30,407 nt of DNA. Origin: SIG598 sp045538015 (lineage in GTDB: Bacteria; Bacillota; Clostridia; Oscillospirales; Acutalibacteraceae). Shown here piece by piece: positions 22,864-30,407 of this stretch. The notes under the pieces are model-generated. The model saw nothing but the letters and a program-made list of their open reading frames with translations, did no database searches and was not told the origin of the DNA. Each line of letters starts with the position of its first letter. Within the stretch, counting starts at the first letter, position 1. Location: assembly GCA_045538015.1 (NCBI GenBank), contig JAZSQO010000132.1, positions 1 to 30,407 on the forward strand, written 5' to 3'. A program made the position numbers and the translations under genes.

Positions 22864-24927
22864 ATGAAAAAATTCAGCCTGCGCAGCACCGCCATGGCTC
22901 TGGCGATGCTTCTGCTGGTAAGCAACTCGGCCATAAAGCTAAGCGGCGAGGCCTCGGCTCTTGAAGCCTCCGCTGAATTCAGTTACGGCACTGCCGTCGC
23001 TGAGGCGGTTCGCGAGGACGCCCGGCTCCTCATGGAGGCCGGCACCCCGCCCGCCTATTACAGCAGCGTGGAGGAGGGCTACGTCACTCAGCCCAAGGAT
23101 CAGTGGGAGGACACCACCTGCTGGCTCTTCACCGGCACCTCGCTGATGGAGACCGCCATCCTCATGGACTCCGAGCTGAACGGCTCCCTGAACGGAAGCA
23201 TTGACCTTTCCGAGGAGCAGATCAAGTGCGCCATGCTCAACAAGCTGGGCGGCCAGACCAACGAGTTCGGCACCCGGGATCACTTCAACGCCGGCGGCAA
23301 CATCGACATCTTCTGCGCCGCCGTGATGCAGGGCGTGAGCGTGGTAAAGGAGGGCGGCAAGTACCCCGCCGGATACCACCTCGGCCCCTACACCGCGAAC
23401 GCCTCCACCTTCTACGACAGCACCCAGTCTCTCCCCACTCTGGGGCAGGCGGTGCTCAAGCCCGACTACAACCTGCTCAAGACCCACTGGATCTACGACC
23501 GGGGCGTGCTGGAATACAGCAACAGCAGCCACACCGCCGTGGAAACCACTCTGACCGCCGCCCAGCGCAAGGAGCTGGTGACCGAAATGAAGCAGGCTAT
23601 CATGGATTACGGCGCTGTTTCCTGCAGCATCCGCTCCACTCCCCTTGAGTCGGACAACAACTGCTTCCTTTACTGCAAGGACGCCACTGCCGCCAACATC
23701 TCCAACCACAGCGTGGTCATCGTGGGCTGGGATGACAGCGTGAACAAAAACTATTTCTCCCCCGCTCCCACCTCCAACGGCGCCTTCCTGTGCAAGAACA
23801 GCTGGGGCACCAACCGCTGGGGCAAGGCGGTCAACTCCGACTACGACAGCTATTCCTTCAACATAGACTGGCCGGACGGCTACTTCTGGCTTTCCTACGA
23901 GGACATCAACTGCGGCTCCTACTGCGCCGCGGTGTGCGACGTGGAGGCTGCCCATCCCGACCAGTATGTATATCAGAACGACAAATACGCTCCGGCCAAC
24001 TTCGCCTACGACGAGGGCGACATCGGCAGCCAGACCATAGCCGTCAAGTATGACCGCCGTGAGCTGGTGGAGCGGCTGGACAGCATAACCTTCCTCTCCC
24101 AGAATGAGGGCACCGAATACACCGTGTGGCTGGCCACCGCCCAGAGCGAGCCCGCCGACCCCACCACATACCTCAACGACTGCGAGAAGATCGAGATCGC
24201 AAGAGGCACCACCGACAACTGCGGCTACTACACCATCGACCTTTCCGACGCCAATCAGGTGCTCACCGATCCCATCTTCTACATCATAATCTACATCAAC
24301 AACGCCTATCCTTTCGCCTGCGAGGGCATTGAGGCCACCGCCGAGCCCAACGAGAACTTCATTTTCTCCGTCGACTCCGGCTGGCGAGAGGCCTCGGTCA
24401 AGGTCAACGGCACGGTCATCAAGACCACCCACGCTCTCAAGGTGCGCACCGTGGAGCTCAAGGAAACTCTGGTTCTCCCCGTGACTCTGCTGAGCAGCAA
24501 GAACAATCCCGAGGGCGCCAGCGCCACCGTTACCGTCACCGACCAGCAGGGCGGCAAGCTGCTGGAAAAGGTCATCACCACCCGTCCCGGCTCGGAGATG
24601 GCTCTGCTGCTGGACGACAGCCTGACCAAGGGCCTCAGGGTGGACATCTCCATCACCCGTCCCGGCTACACCACCGCCGTGCTCAACGACTTTGTGGTGG
24701 GCGGCCCCATTCCCGGCAAGGTGAGAATGTACTCCGGCGACCTGAACAACAGCGGCACGGTCAATCCCCTCGACCTTTCCATGATGGTGTACGCCATCAA
24801 CAACCGCTATAGCCCCTCCGATCCCCAGTACGCCCACTACGACCTCGACGGAAAGAGCGGCATAAATCCCCTTGATCTTTCCATTCTCATTTATAATCTG
24901 ATAGAACAGCGCACAGACAACGCATAG
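22864..24927 (+). CDS. Secreted papain-like (C1A) cysteine protease with lectin-like region and dockerin
   Basis: A 687-aa exported protein with an N-terminal signal sequence (MKKFSLRSTAMALAMLLLVS, cleavage probably near residue 32). The papain-like domain covers about 75-350: oxyanion Q80, nucleophile C86 in TTCWLFTGTS, H282 in NHSVVIVGWDD and N312 in CKNSWGTNRWG. The region about 365-500 resembles the lectin-like domain that follows C1A domains in gut Firmicutes. At the C-terminus (about 622-680) two calcium-loop repeats, GDLNNSGTVNPLDLSMMVY and YDLDGKSGINPLDLSILIY, form a type I-like dockerin, which docks into cohesins. The nucleophile region lacks the usual G-x-C-G-S-C-W, having DTTCW, as in bacterial homologues. 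GGGGGA precedes the ATG. The next gene, 21 bases downstream, encodes a surface protein with a cohesin-like domain, a plausible docking partner. Confidence 0.9.
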   Translation: MKKFSLRSTAMALAMLLLVSNSAIKLSGEASALEASAEFSYGTAVAEAVREDARLLMEAGTPPAYYSSVEEGYVTQPKDQWEDTTCWLFTGTSLMETAILMDSELNGSLNGSIDLSEEQIKCAMLNKLGGQTNEFGTRDHFNAGGNIDIFCAAVMQGVSVVKEGGKYPAGYHLGPYTANASTFYDSTQSLPTLGQAVLKPDYNLLKTHWIYDRGVLEYSNSSHTAVETTLTAAQRKELVTEMKQAIMDYGAVSCSIRSTPLESDNNCFLYCKDATAANISNHSVVIVGWDDSVNKNYFSPAPTSNGAFLCKNSWGTNRWGKAVNSDYDSYSFNIDWPDGYFWLSYEDINCGSYCAAVCDVEAAHPDQYVYQNDKYAPANFAYDEGDIGSQTIAVKYDRRELVERLDSITFLSQNEGTEYTVWLATAQSEPADPTTYLNDCEKIEIARGTTDNCGYYTIDLSDANQVLTDPIFYIIIYINNAYPFACEGIEATAEPNENFIFSVDSGWREASVKVNGTVIKTTHALKVRTVELKETLVLPVTLLSSKNNPEGASATVTVTDQQGGKLLEKVITTRPGSEMALLLDDSLTKGLRVDISITRPGYTTAVLNDFVVGGPIPGKVRMYSGDLNNSGTVNPLDLSMMVYAINNRYSPSDPQYAHYDLDGKSGINPLDLSILIYNLIEQRTDNA

Positions 24928-24948
24928 TAAGAAAGGCAGGTATTTCCC

Positions 24949-26727
24949 ATGAAAAAAAGAATCACAAAGAGCATTGCCGCACTGCTGATGGCCATGCTGA
25001 TGGCTCTGTCCGTCCCGATGATGGCCATGGCCTCCGCCGAGGTTACTCCGGGCTATAATGTCACCTACGCCTATAGCTCTCCCAACCAGATCGTAGCTTC
25101 CATCCAGCTCAAGAATCCCGGCAAGCCTGCCACCACCGGCGGCGTCTTCCTCGACTATGACACCGCTCTGCTGGATTACAGCTCCTTCAACCATTCCGGC
25201 GTGAGCAATCTGGACAGCTCCGCTGACGAGACCGACGGCCGTGTCTACATCGGTTGGTATTCTTCCTCTCCCGTTGAGAAGTCCGACTACGGCACCATCG
25301 CCACCGTCACCTTCACCATCCCCGAGGGCAAGACCCTTGCCGACCTGCAGGGCACTCCCGCTCCCGTGGTTTTCTGTGACGACGCCGACTATCAGAACAG
25401 CGCCGTTTCCGGCGGTGCCGATTACGGCCGCGCCTTCCTGATGTACAACACCGATGTCTACAGCCACAAGGACAGCACCGTTTCCACCAACATGGGCGCC
25501 ATGCCCGCCGCCACCGTGGCTGTCACCGGCGTGACCCTTGACAAGCCCACCGCCGACATGACCGTGGGCGACACCCTCAAGCTGACCGCCACCGTGGCTC
25601 CCGCTGACGCCACCAATAAGAATGTCACCTGGAGCTCCAGCGACACCAATATTGCCACCGTGACCGACGACGGCACCGTCACCGCCAAAGGCGCCGGCAA
25701 CGCCGACATCACCGTCACCACCGCCGACGGCAATCACAGCGCCAAGTGCACCGTGGCCATTTCCCCCGCATCCACCGACAAGCCGGTCACCGGCGTGACC
25801 CTCGACAAGACCTCTGCCACTCTTCCTGTGGGCGGCACTCTCAAGCTGGTTCCCACCGTGGCTCCCGCTGACGCCACCAACAAGAATGTCACCTGGAACT
25901 CCAGCAACACCAATGTCGCCACCGTGGCCGACGACGGCACCATCAACGCCAAGGCTGAAGGCTCCACCGACATTACCGTGACCACCGCTGACGGCAATCA
26001 CACCGCCAAGTGCGCCCTGACCGTCACCGCCGCCAATGTGCCCGTCACCGGCATCACCCTCGACAAGACCACCGCCAATATGGCCGTGGGCGAGACCCTT
26101 AAGCTCGTTCCTACTGTTACTCCCGATAACGCCACCAACAAGAATGTCACCTGGAATTCCAGCAACACCAATGTTGCCACCGTGGCCGCCGACGGCACCA
26201 TCACCGCCAAGGCCGCCGGCAGCTCCACCATCACCGCCACCACCGCCGACGGCGGCAAGGCTGTAACCTGTGCCCTCACCGTTTCCAACGTTGCCGTTTC
26301 CGGCGTGACCCTCGACAAGACCACCGCCTCCGTGCAGGTGGGCAAGACCCTCAAGCTGACCGCCACTGTGGCCCCCGCCAACGCCACCAACAAGGGCGTT
26401 ACATGGAAGTCCAGCGACGAGACCGTGGCCACTGTTGCCGCTGACGGCACCATTACCGCCAAGAAGGTGGGCACCGCCACCATCACCGCCACCACCGTTG
26501 ACGGTGCCAAGGCTGTCACCTGTGCCCTCACCGTTACCGAAAAGCTCAACAATCCCGACACCGGCGACGTTCCCGCTTCCCTGACCGCGGTCATCGTTGT
26601 TATCGGTCTGAGCTTGGCTCTGAGCCTCTTCTGCATCGTGAACGCCCGCAGAAGCCGCGCTGCCCGCAAGGCCTATGTTGCCAGCGGAGCCATGCGCGAG
26701 GACATCATCAGACGCGGCCGCAGATAG
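24949..26727 (+). CDS. Surface protein: cohesin-like domain, four BIG2 domains, NPDTG wall-sorting signal
   Basis: A 592-aa exported protein. A signal peptide (residues 1-30, ending AMASA) leads to a beta-rich domain (about 35-175) with cohesin-like features: IVASIQLKNP, then TTGGVFLDYDTALLDY and later GTIATVTFTIPEG, similar in order to the strands of type I cohesins; this call is moderate. Four BIG2 Ig-like domains follow at about 190-271, 279-360, 362-444 and 445-527, each with VTGVTLDK ... VTWxSS ... ADGT. Then NPDTGD (535-540), one membrane helix and a basic tail form a sortase-type anchor, although the tail after the helix (about 25 residues) is longer than usual. It follows the dockerin protease in one transcript. 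The inferred role is to hold that protease at the cell wall. The last codons lie in the tandem repeat array. Confidence 0.82.
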   Translation: MKKRITKSIAALLMAMLMALSVPMMAMASAEVTPGYNVTYAYSSPNQIVASIQLKNPGKPATTGGVFLDYDTALLDYSSFNHSGVSNLDSSADETDGRVYIGWYSSSPVEKSDYGTIATVTFTIPEGKTLADLQGTPAPVVFCDDADYQNSAVSGGADYGRAFLMYNTDVYSHKDSTVSTNMGAMPAATVAVTGVTLDKPTADMTVGDTLKLTATVAPADATNKNVTWSSSDTNIATVTDDGTVTAKGAGNADITVTTADGNHSAKCTVAISPASTDKPVTGVTLDKTSATLPVGGTLKLVPTVAPADATNKNVTWNSSNTNVATVADDGTINAKAEGSTDITVTTADGNHTAKCALTVTAANVPVTGITLDKTTANMAVGETLKLVPTVTPDNATNKNVTWNSSNTNVATVAADGTITAKAAGSSTITATTADGGKAVTCALTVSNVAVSGVTLDKTTASVQVGKTLKLTATVAPANATNKGVTWKSSDETVATVAADGTITAKKVGTATITATTVDGAKAVTCALTVTEKLNNPDTGDVPASLTAVIVVIGLSLALSLFCIVNARRSRAARKAYVASGAMREDIIRRGRR

Positions 26728-26804
26728 TAGATTATCAGATAAACACTTATCAGATAATCGCTTATCAGATAGTAGATTATCAGATAATCCGCTTATCAGG
26801 ATAA
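26721..26804. repeat. Five-copy 15-bp-period array of TTATCAGATAA
   Basis: TTATCAGATAA or a one-base variant starts at 26732, 26747, 26762, 26777 and 26793. Each unit is itself a near-perfect palindrome (TTATC-A-GATAA), separated by four to five variable bases. A 22-bp segment at 26721-26742, which includes the stop codon of the cohesin-like gene, is repeated exactly at 26766-26787 (45 bp, three periods). No promoter lies next to it and spacers are far too short for CRISPR. Confidence 0.85.
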
Positions 26805-26836
26805 TCGCTTGTCCGCGCTGACAACCGAATAAACGC

Positions 26837-26884
26837 AAACCCGGCCATCCGAAGTGTGATGCTTCGGATGGCCGGGTTTTTGTG
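26837..26884. terminator. Strong terminator of the protease-cohesin operon
   Basis: An 18-bp perfect stem (26837-26854 with 26862-26879), a 7-base loop, then TT on the plus strand. The A run before the stem makes it usable from the minus strand too. Confidence 0.9.
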
Positions 26885-26892
26885 CCCACGCC

Positions 26893-26928
26893 AAAGGGCT
26901 GCCGCGGATAATTCCGCGACAGCCCTTT
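26893..26928. terminator. Second hairpin between the convergent genes
   Basis: A 16-bp stem with one mismatch (AAAGGGCTGCCGCGGA, 26893-26908, with 26913-26928) and a 4-base loop, 30 bp from the stop codon of the leftward gene. The T tracts are short on both sides. Confidence 0.65.
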
Positions 26929-26958
26929 TCAGCTTTTCAGTTTGCGATACTACTCAGA

Positions 26959-29900
26959 TCATTCCTCTTCGTCGTTCTTCTTTTTGCGAACCAGAAGGAG
27001 GATTATGATGAGCACCGCGGACACGCCGATCAGCGAGAAGGCAACGGTGGGTCCGACCATGGACTTCTGCTGCTCGCCGGTGTCGGGAGAGAATCCGTCG
27101 CCGGTGCCGTCGCCATCGGGCTGGGTTGTGCCGCCCGGAGTGGTGGGCTGGGTGGTGGAACCGGAGCTCTTCTTGCTGACATAGTAGACCTTGGAGAGCT
27201 GGGTCATCTCAGCATCCGCAACCCACTGGCCGTTCACGAAGGTGTAGCCCTGGAACTCCGCGTAGAGGGTGAACTCGCCGGGAGTGGTGCACAGGAACTT
27301 GTCGGCGTAGATGTGGTTGGGATCGTCGATTCCTCCGAAGTCTCCGGAAGGATCATCGTGGTGCCAGTTGATGGGCACATACTTTCTGTCGCCCTCCAGC
27401 GGAGCGTTGGAGTCCGGCCATGAGCCGACTACATGGAAGTGAGCGGTGTTGCCCACCTCATAATACTTCTTGTTCATGTAGATGGCGCAGTTGGCGATGG
27501 ACTGTCTGCTGCCGTAGGTGACATAGATAGCAGTGTTGGCCGAGACATCCTCGAGGGTGAGGATGTAGGCACCGTCCTCATAGGTCAGCTTGGACAGATC
27601 GTAGGTCACATTGTTGACCCGGATCTTCTTGATGCGGTGAGTGTCGTCCGGCCTGATGGTGATCTGCACATCCTCGCCGGGCACGACCATAGTTGTGGTG
27701 GGAGTGATGGAGCCGCCGTAATTGGCCGCCTCAGCGGTCACGGTGTAGGCTTCATTCCACACAGCGTAGAGAACGATGTTTTCGCCGTCGGTGGCGGTGA
27801 GGTCGGAGACCTCCTGAGCGTCTGTGTAAACCACAGTGGCGGAACCCGGATCGGTGGCCCAGCCCATGAACTTGTTTTTGTTCATGGTGTATGCGTTGGG
27901 AGTAAGCTGGGCAGGCTCACCGTAGGTGAAGGTCTGCTTGGCCATGGAACCCTTGCCTCCGTTGGCGTTGAAGGTGACGGTGTAGGTGATGGGAGTCCAC
28001 TTGGCGACCGCGGTCTCGCCGCTTACCGACTTGACGATGGTGTCAGCGGTGATCTCCTCGTCGTCAACAAACCAGCCTTCAAAGGTGTAGCCGGTTCTGG
28101 TGGGAACAGGCAGGGTTCCGTAGGGCTGATCGTAGGTGACATCCAGCGTGTCATCTGCCAGAGCGTCGCCGCCGTTGACGTCGAAGGTGAGGGCGCCGCT
28201 TTCAGCGCTCCATCTGGCGTTCAGGGTGTGATCCTTGGCGGTGGCGACCACGGTGGAAGAAGTAACCTCGCTGCCCTCCAGATACCAGCCCTCGAAGGTG
28301 TAGCCGGTTCTGGTGGGAGTGGGAAGGGTTCCGTAAGGTGCGTCGTAGGTGACTTCGATTTCGTCGTCGGTCAGGGCATCGCCGCCGTTGACATTAAGAG
28401 TCACATCATACTTGTTTACGGTCTCGCTGTACTGGGCGGTGTACTCGGCGTCGCCGGTAACAGCCTCAACATCGGGAGTCCAGCCGGTGAACTCGACGGT
28501 GTAGCCTTCCTTCTCATAGGGAACGGGATCCACGCCGTTGTTGTAAACGGGAGTGGCGCCGTACTCCACAGAGTCGGTGCTCAGGGTGGAGCCGTCGTAG
28601 TCCTTCCAGACTACATCGTACTCGTTGACGGACTGCTCATACACGGGCACAAGAGTGACCTCTTCGATCACGGTGTTGCCTGCGCCGAGCTGGCCGCCCA
28701 CGGGCTTCCACTCCTTGAAGGTGTAGGAATACTGGGCATCGCCGACCTTGTCGGGAGCAGTGACGGTGGGAACAGCCTCGCCGTACTTGACCGACTGGCT
28801 GGCGATCTCGTTGCCGTCCTCGTCAGTCCAGATCACGGTGTACTCTCTGGGAGAGGCGGTGAAGTCGGCGGTGTAGACAGCGTCGCCGGTAACAGCCTCA
28901 ACAGCGGGAGTCCAGCCGGAGAAGGTGTAGTTCTCGGAAACACTGGATTCCTTGGCGGGAGTCTCGCCGGTGTAAGTGGGAGTGTCGCCGTACTTGACGG
29001 TATCGGTAGCCAGCACGGTGCCGTCGTGGTCCTTCCAGGTGACGGTGTACTCGTTGACGCTCTCCTCGAACTGGGCAGTGTACTCAGCGTCGCCGGTCAC
29101 GGCCTCGATCGCGGGAGTCCATTCTGTGAAGGTGTAGGAATACTGAGCATCGCCGGTCTTGACAGGAGTCTCGCCGGTGTAGGCGGGAGTGTCGCCATAC
29201 TTGACAGTGTCAGTGGCCAGCACAGCGCCGTCGTAGTTCTTCCATGTGACGGTATACTCTCTGGGAGAGGCGGTGAACTTGGCAGTGTAGGTTACGATGC
29301 CGGTCACAGCGTTGATCTCAGGATCCCAGCCCGCGAAGGTGAATACCTCAGAGGCGGTGGATTCCTTTGTGGGAACGCCGTAGGTGGCGGAATCATAGGC
29401 GGGAGTAGTGCCGTAGGGCAGCTCCTCGTCGTAGATCTTTTCGGAACCGTTCATCCATGTGACAGTGTACTTTCTGGCACTGTCGGTGAACTTGGCAACA
29501 TAGGTGGCGTCGCCGGTGACGGCCTCGATGGCGGGATTCCAGCCGGAGAAGGTGTAGTCCTCGGAAACGCTGGATGCCTTTTCAGGCTGGCCGTAGGTGG
29601 CCTCATCGTAAACGGGAGTTTCGCCGTAGGCTACGCTCTCGGTGTAGATGACCTCGCCGGCATTCTTCCATGTGATGGTGTACTCTCTGGGAGAGGATGT
29701 GAAGTCGGCGGTGTAGGTAGCGTCGCCGGTGACGGCCTCGATGGCGGGATTCCAGCCGGAGAAGGTGTAGTCCTCGGATACGCTGGAATCCTTGGCGGGC
29801 ACGCCGTAGGTGGCGGAATCGTAGGCGGGAGTGTCGCCGTAGGCTACGCTCTCGGTGTAGATGGTGCTGCCGTCCGCGTCGATCCATGTTACGGTGTACT

Positions 29901-30407
29901 TTCTGGGAGAGGATGTGAAGTCGGCGGTGTAGGTAGCGTCGCCGGTCACAGCCTCAATGGCGGGAGTCCAGCCGGAGAAGGTGTAATCCTCGGATACGCT
30001 GGAATCCTTGGCGGGCACGCCGTAGGTGGCGGAATCATAGGCCGGAGTGTCGCCGTAGGCTACATTATCGGTGTAGATGGTGCTGCCGTCCGCGTCGATC
30101 CATGTCACGGTGTACTCTCTGGGAGAGGCGGTGAAGTCGGCGGTGTAGGTAGCGTCGCCGGTGACAGCCTCAATGGCGGGAGTCCAGCCGGAGAAGGTGT
30201 AATCCTCGGATACGCTGGAATCCTTGGCGGGTACGCCGTAGGTGGCTTCGTCATAGACGGGAGTGTCGCCGTAGGCTACGCTCTCGGTGTAGATGGTGCC
30301 GTTGTTGTCCCAGGTCACGGTGTACTCTCTGGGAGCGGCGGTAAACTTGGCGTTGTAGGTGACGGTGCCGGTAACGACGTTGATCTCGGGATCCCAGCCC
30401 GCGAAGG
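26959..30407 (-). CDS. Giant repeat surface protein with SPDTG sorting signal (partial, 5' end beyond the window)
   Basis: At least 1,149 codons, open to the right edge, so the signal peptide is not seen. The visible part begins with a partial repeat and nine complete repeats of about 70-72 residues, each of the form REYTVTW ... VAYGDTP ... YTFSGWTPAIEAVTGDATYTADF. Three modules of the InlB B-repeat/Listeria-Bacteroides type follow (DVNGGDAL, TRTGYTFEGW; TFNANGG, FMGWATDPG), then a non-repeated domain of about 170 residues, a Thr/Pro/Gly spacer, SPDTGE, a membrane helix and RKKKNDEEE. SPDTG lies 43 residues from the end, right for a sortase substrate. The repeats nearest the right edge are almost identical in DNA with a 216-bp period. 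The function is probably adhesion or a stalk holding an N-terminal binding domain; not recognised further. Confidence 0.88.
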   Translation of the reverse strand, partial: FAGWDPEINVVTGTVTYNAKFTAAPREYTVTWDNNGTIYTESVAYGDTPVYDEATYGVPAKDSSVSEDYTFSGWTPAIEAVTGDATYTADFTASPREYTVTWIDADGSTIYTDNVAYGDTPAYDSATYGVPAKDSSVSEDYTFSGWTPAIEAVTGDATYTADFTSSPRKYTVTWIDADGSTIYTESVAYGDTPAYDSATYGVPAKDSSVSEDYTFSGWNPAIEAVTGDATYTADFTSSPREYTITWKNAGEVIYTESVAYGETPVYDEATYGQPEKASSVSEDYTFSGWNPAIEAVTGDATYVAKFTDSARKYTVTWMNGSEKIYDEELPYGTTPAYDSATYGVPTKESTASEVFTFAGWDPEINAVTGIVTYTAKFTASPREYTVTWKNYDGAVLATDTVKYGDTPAYTGETPVKTGDAQYSYTFTEWTPAIEAVTGDAEYTAQFEESVNEYTVTWKDHDGTVLATDTVKYGDTPTYTGETPAKESSVSENYTFSGWTPAVEAVTGDAVYTADFTASPREYTVIWTDEDGNEIASQSVKYGEAVPTVTAPDKVGDAQYSYTFKEWKPVGGQLGAGNTVIEEVTLVPVYEQSVNEYDVVWKDYDGSTLSTDSVEYGATPVYNNGVDPVPYEKEGYTVEFTGWTPDVEAVTGDAEYTAQYSETVNKYDVTLNVNGGDALTDDEIEVTYDAPYGTLPTPTRTGYTFEGWYLEGSEVTSSTVVATAKDHTLNARWSAESGALTFDVNGGDALADDTLDVTYDQPYGTLPVPTRTGYTFEGWFVDDEEITADTIVKSVSGETAVAKWTPITYTVTFNANGGKGSMAKQTFTYGEPAQLTPNAYTMNKNKFMGWATDPGSATVVYTDAQEVSDLTATDGENIVLYAVWNEAYTVTAEAANYGGSITPTTTMVVPGEDVQITIRPDDTHRIKKIRVNNVTYDLSKLTYEDGAYILTLEDVSANTAIYVTYGSRQSIANCAIYMNKKYYEVGNTAHFHVVGSWPDSNAPLEGDRKYVPINWHHDDPSGDFGGIDDPNHIYADKFLCTTPGEFTLYAEFQGYTFVNGQWVADAEMTQLSKVYYVSKKSSGSTTQPTTPGGTTQPDGDGTGDGFSPDTGEQQKSMVGPTVAFSLIGVSAVLIIILLLVRKKKNDEEE

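Noticed and set aside
22939..26889. Minus-strand open frame of 1,316 codons opposite the protease and cohesin-like genes
   Set aside because: Apparent Gly/His repeats are only the complement of the Thr/Asp/Ala-rich BIG2 repeats; the plus strand has signal peptides, catalytic motifs and ribosome sites.

Overview
The window reads as chromosomal DNA of an anaerobic, G+C-rich member of the Clostridia (Bacillota), most likely a gut Oscillospirales/Ruminococcaceae-type organism; this is an inference from gene content. The pointers are strong Shine-Dalgarno sites, sigma-A promoters, a class III (oxygen-sensitive) ribonucleotide reductase with no aerobic enzyme in view, a fused TRAP transporter with a TAXI binding protein, a dockerin-bearing papain-like protease next to a cohesin-like surface protein, and two xPDTG wall-sorting signals. 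Nothing phage-like and no CRISPR array or tRNA/rRNA gene was seen.

Layout. 1-3624: a truncated M20 peptidase reads out of the left edge, divergent from a GPH-type symporter plus a second membrane-anchored M20 peptidase, probably a peptide or N-acyl amino acid scavenging locus. 3631-6952: an NrdR-controlled anaerobic ribonucleotide reductase operon in which the glycyl-radical tail of NrdD is a separate 57-aa gene between nrdD and nrdG. 6959-10344: a membrane protein of unknown function, a VanR/VanS-like two-component pair, and an NlpC/P60 cell-wall hydrolase behind a likely response-regulator operator. 10381-12502: a cytoplasmic TIR-domain protein fused to 16 BspA-type leucine-rich repeats. 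12532-16708 (minus strand): a bactoprenol-type glycosyltransferase, then a TAXI-TRAP transporter. 16828-20307: a GNAT acetyltransferase with a MITE-like element in its leader, then an NSS amino acid transporter with a PatB/MalY C-S lyase. 20319-20750: a dense array of small perfect hairpins closed by terminal inverted repeats. 20749-22605 (minus): sdpR-sdpI-yhfC-like operon. 22739-30407: secreted dockerin protease and cohesin/BIG2 surface protein, a 15-bp-period palindrome array, and a convergent giant repeat surface protein that runs off the right edge.

The best candidates for something new are the hairpin array at 20319-20750, the split NrdD, the TIR-LRR protein whose usual catalytic glutamate is absent, and the protease/cohesin surface pair. 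All calls are by reading the sequence; no database search, profile search or folding program was run.
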